Shown here piece by piece: positions 5,704 through 6,417 of a stretch of DNA of 6,417 nt. The notes below the pieces were generated by a model. The model worked only from the letters and a program-made list of their open reading frames with translations, made no database searches and was not told the DNA's origin. Location of the stretch: positions 1 through 6,417 of the forward strand of contig CALBJF010000342.1 in assembly GCA_937892665.1 (NCBI GenBank), written 5' to 3'. Made by a program: the position numbers and the translations under genes. Every line of letters starts with the position of its first letter. Position 1 is the first letter of the stretch. The stretch comes from an uncultured euryarchaeote (GTDB lineage: Archaea > Thermoplasmatota > Poseidoniia > Poseidoniales > Poseidoniaceae).

Positions 5704-6417
5704 ATGCATCTGAAACAACGGTCGTGTATTTTGCTTTCTGTGTTCTTGCTTTCGTTAGCAAGTCCATTGGCATCTTCGCAACCTGTTGTTGAACCATTGT
5801 CCCCCCAGACAGGGGATTTGGATTCTTCGTGGGATTCAGTCGAACCTGTTTCAAAACAGGCGATTCTAACCAATCCAGTAGATCCTGTAATCGACTTAGC
5901 AAGCCTTTCGTTTGATCCTCTCTCCGATAATCTGAATTTTATCCCATCCACTTGGACTGCAGATTTGGATAATTCTCTCTACCTTCTCCAACTTAATGTG
6001 AATGATGGCGCCATTGTTGAATCAATGGCAATGGATTACCAATTTACAATTCTTGAAGCCCATGGCTCTGCTGTTTGGACGATTCGTGTGAATGATATTC
6101 AACACCTCGAGGCGATCAATTCTCTCGACGAAGTACGATGGATTGGAGATTATTTCCCTGGTATGAAAATCGGAACGAATGCGGTTGACACAGCCATTGC
6201 TCAAATTGTTCTTTCAAAAGATGTGAGTCCTGAATATGTTGCCCTGTTTTCGGCAACTCTGGCTGAAGAAGGTGCTGATATTGCTTGGTGCTCTCTCGAC
6301 ATGTGTGAGGCATATTATGAATTTGGCATGACAAATCAACAACTCAGAAACATTGCATTTGACCAACACGTTCTCTTCATTGACGGAAGTTTTTCACTCT
6401 CTCTTCATAACAACCTC
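5704..6417 (+). CDS. Secreted protein, N-terminal part, resembling the prodomain region of S8 subtilisin-like peptidases (partial)
   Basis: The frame is open from 5704 to the window end, giving 238 residues. An in-frame TGA at 5698-5700 makes ATG 5704 the first possible start. Residues 1-25 are a classic Sec signal peptide: basic MHLKQR, a hydrophobic core, and likely cleavage in PLASSQ (21-26). An acidic, Ser/Pro-rich linker follows (26-85). Residues 91-160 form a unit (YLLQLN, AVWTIRVNDIQHLEAINS, VRWIGDYFPGMKI) like the pattern before the catalytic domain in archaeal and bacterial secreted S8 peptidases, where a V-R-W-[IV]-G-x-[YF] segment is common. A second unit (175-238) ends with LRNIAFDQHVLFIDGS and HNNL, matching the usual run-in to the protease domain. 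The catalytic Asp/His/Ser would lie beyond the edge, so protease identity is inferred. Cys196 and Cys201 could form a disulfide. The gene lies 45 bp after gap, possibly co-transcribed. Confidence 0.85.
   Translation, partial: MHLKQRSCILLSVFLLSLASPLASSQPVVEPLSPQTGDLDSSWDSVEPVSKQAILTNPVDPVIDLASLSFDPLSDNLNFIPSTWTADLDNSLYLLQLNVNDGAIVESMAMDYQFTILEAHGSAVWTIRVNDIQHLEAINSLDEVRWIGDYFPGMKIGTNAVDTAIAQIVLSKDVSPEYVALFSATLAEEGADIAWCSLDMCEAYYEFGMTNQQLRNIAFDQHVLFIDGSFSLSLHNNL

Noticed and set aside
5676..5951. Minus-strand 91-codon open frame downstream of gap
   Set aside because: Antisense to the start of the secreted protein, which has a clear signal peptide and an in-frame stop just before its ATG.
1..6417. 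CRISPR array, insertion sequence, tRNA or other RNA gene, or defence-system genes
   Set aside because: No direct repeats with spacers, terminal inverted repeats, transposase motifs or tRNA-like cloverleaf segments were seen; almost all bases are covered by the listed genes.

Overview
The window looks like a piece of a marine euryarchaeal genome, most likely Marine Group II (Candidatus Poseidoniales / Thermoplasmatota-related plankton). The evidence is protein type and expression signals. There is an archaeal type II glyceraldehyde-3-phosphate dehydrogenase and a short archaeal/eukaryotic-type phenylalanyl-tRNA synthetase beta chain. There are also acidic small or secreted proteins in the Marine Group II style and TATA-like boxes about 28-34 nt before first genes. 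The PheT start has a GGTGAT Shine-Dalgarno element of archaeal type. The lineage call is inference from memory of these families; no search was run. Coding density is very high, and there is no tRNA, rRNA, CRISPR array or insertion sequence.

Layout, left to right. Positions 1-64 hold the start of a minus-strand gene with a signal-peptide-like N-terminus, cut by the window edge. Divergent from it is a small acidic plus-strand protein (141-524) whose tail carries three short Asp-Gly-aromatic units. It converges on a minus-strand operon, and the two stop codons share the palindrome TTAA. The operon reads from right to left: a GXGXG/glutamate-synthase-like protein (4493 down to 2916), PheT (2905 down to 1160) and an SRAP/HMCES/YedK abasic-site protein (1150 down to 521). 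Its genes are only 10 and 9 bp apart. The intergenic region 4494-4620 carries promoters for this operon and for the divergent gap gene (4621-5658). A secreted protein begins at 5704 and runs off the right edge. Its N-terminal architecture resembles the prodomain region of subtilisin-like (S8) peptidases.

Together the genes cover central carbon metabolism (GAPDH, probably mainly gluconeogenic), translation (PheT), DNA damage protection (SRAP), a putative amidotransferase-linked nitrogen enzyme and exported proteins. Most of this is ordinary core-genome content. The parts worth a second look are the fused GXGXG plus degenerate glutamate-synthase-like protein, the linkage of a DNA-protein crosslink sensor to a tRNA synthetase gene, the repeat-tailed small protein, and the secreted protein. 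Three reading frames extend upstream of their likely true starts (PheT, the GXGXG protein and GAPDH), and the starts given here are corrected.
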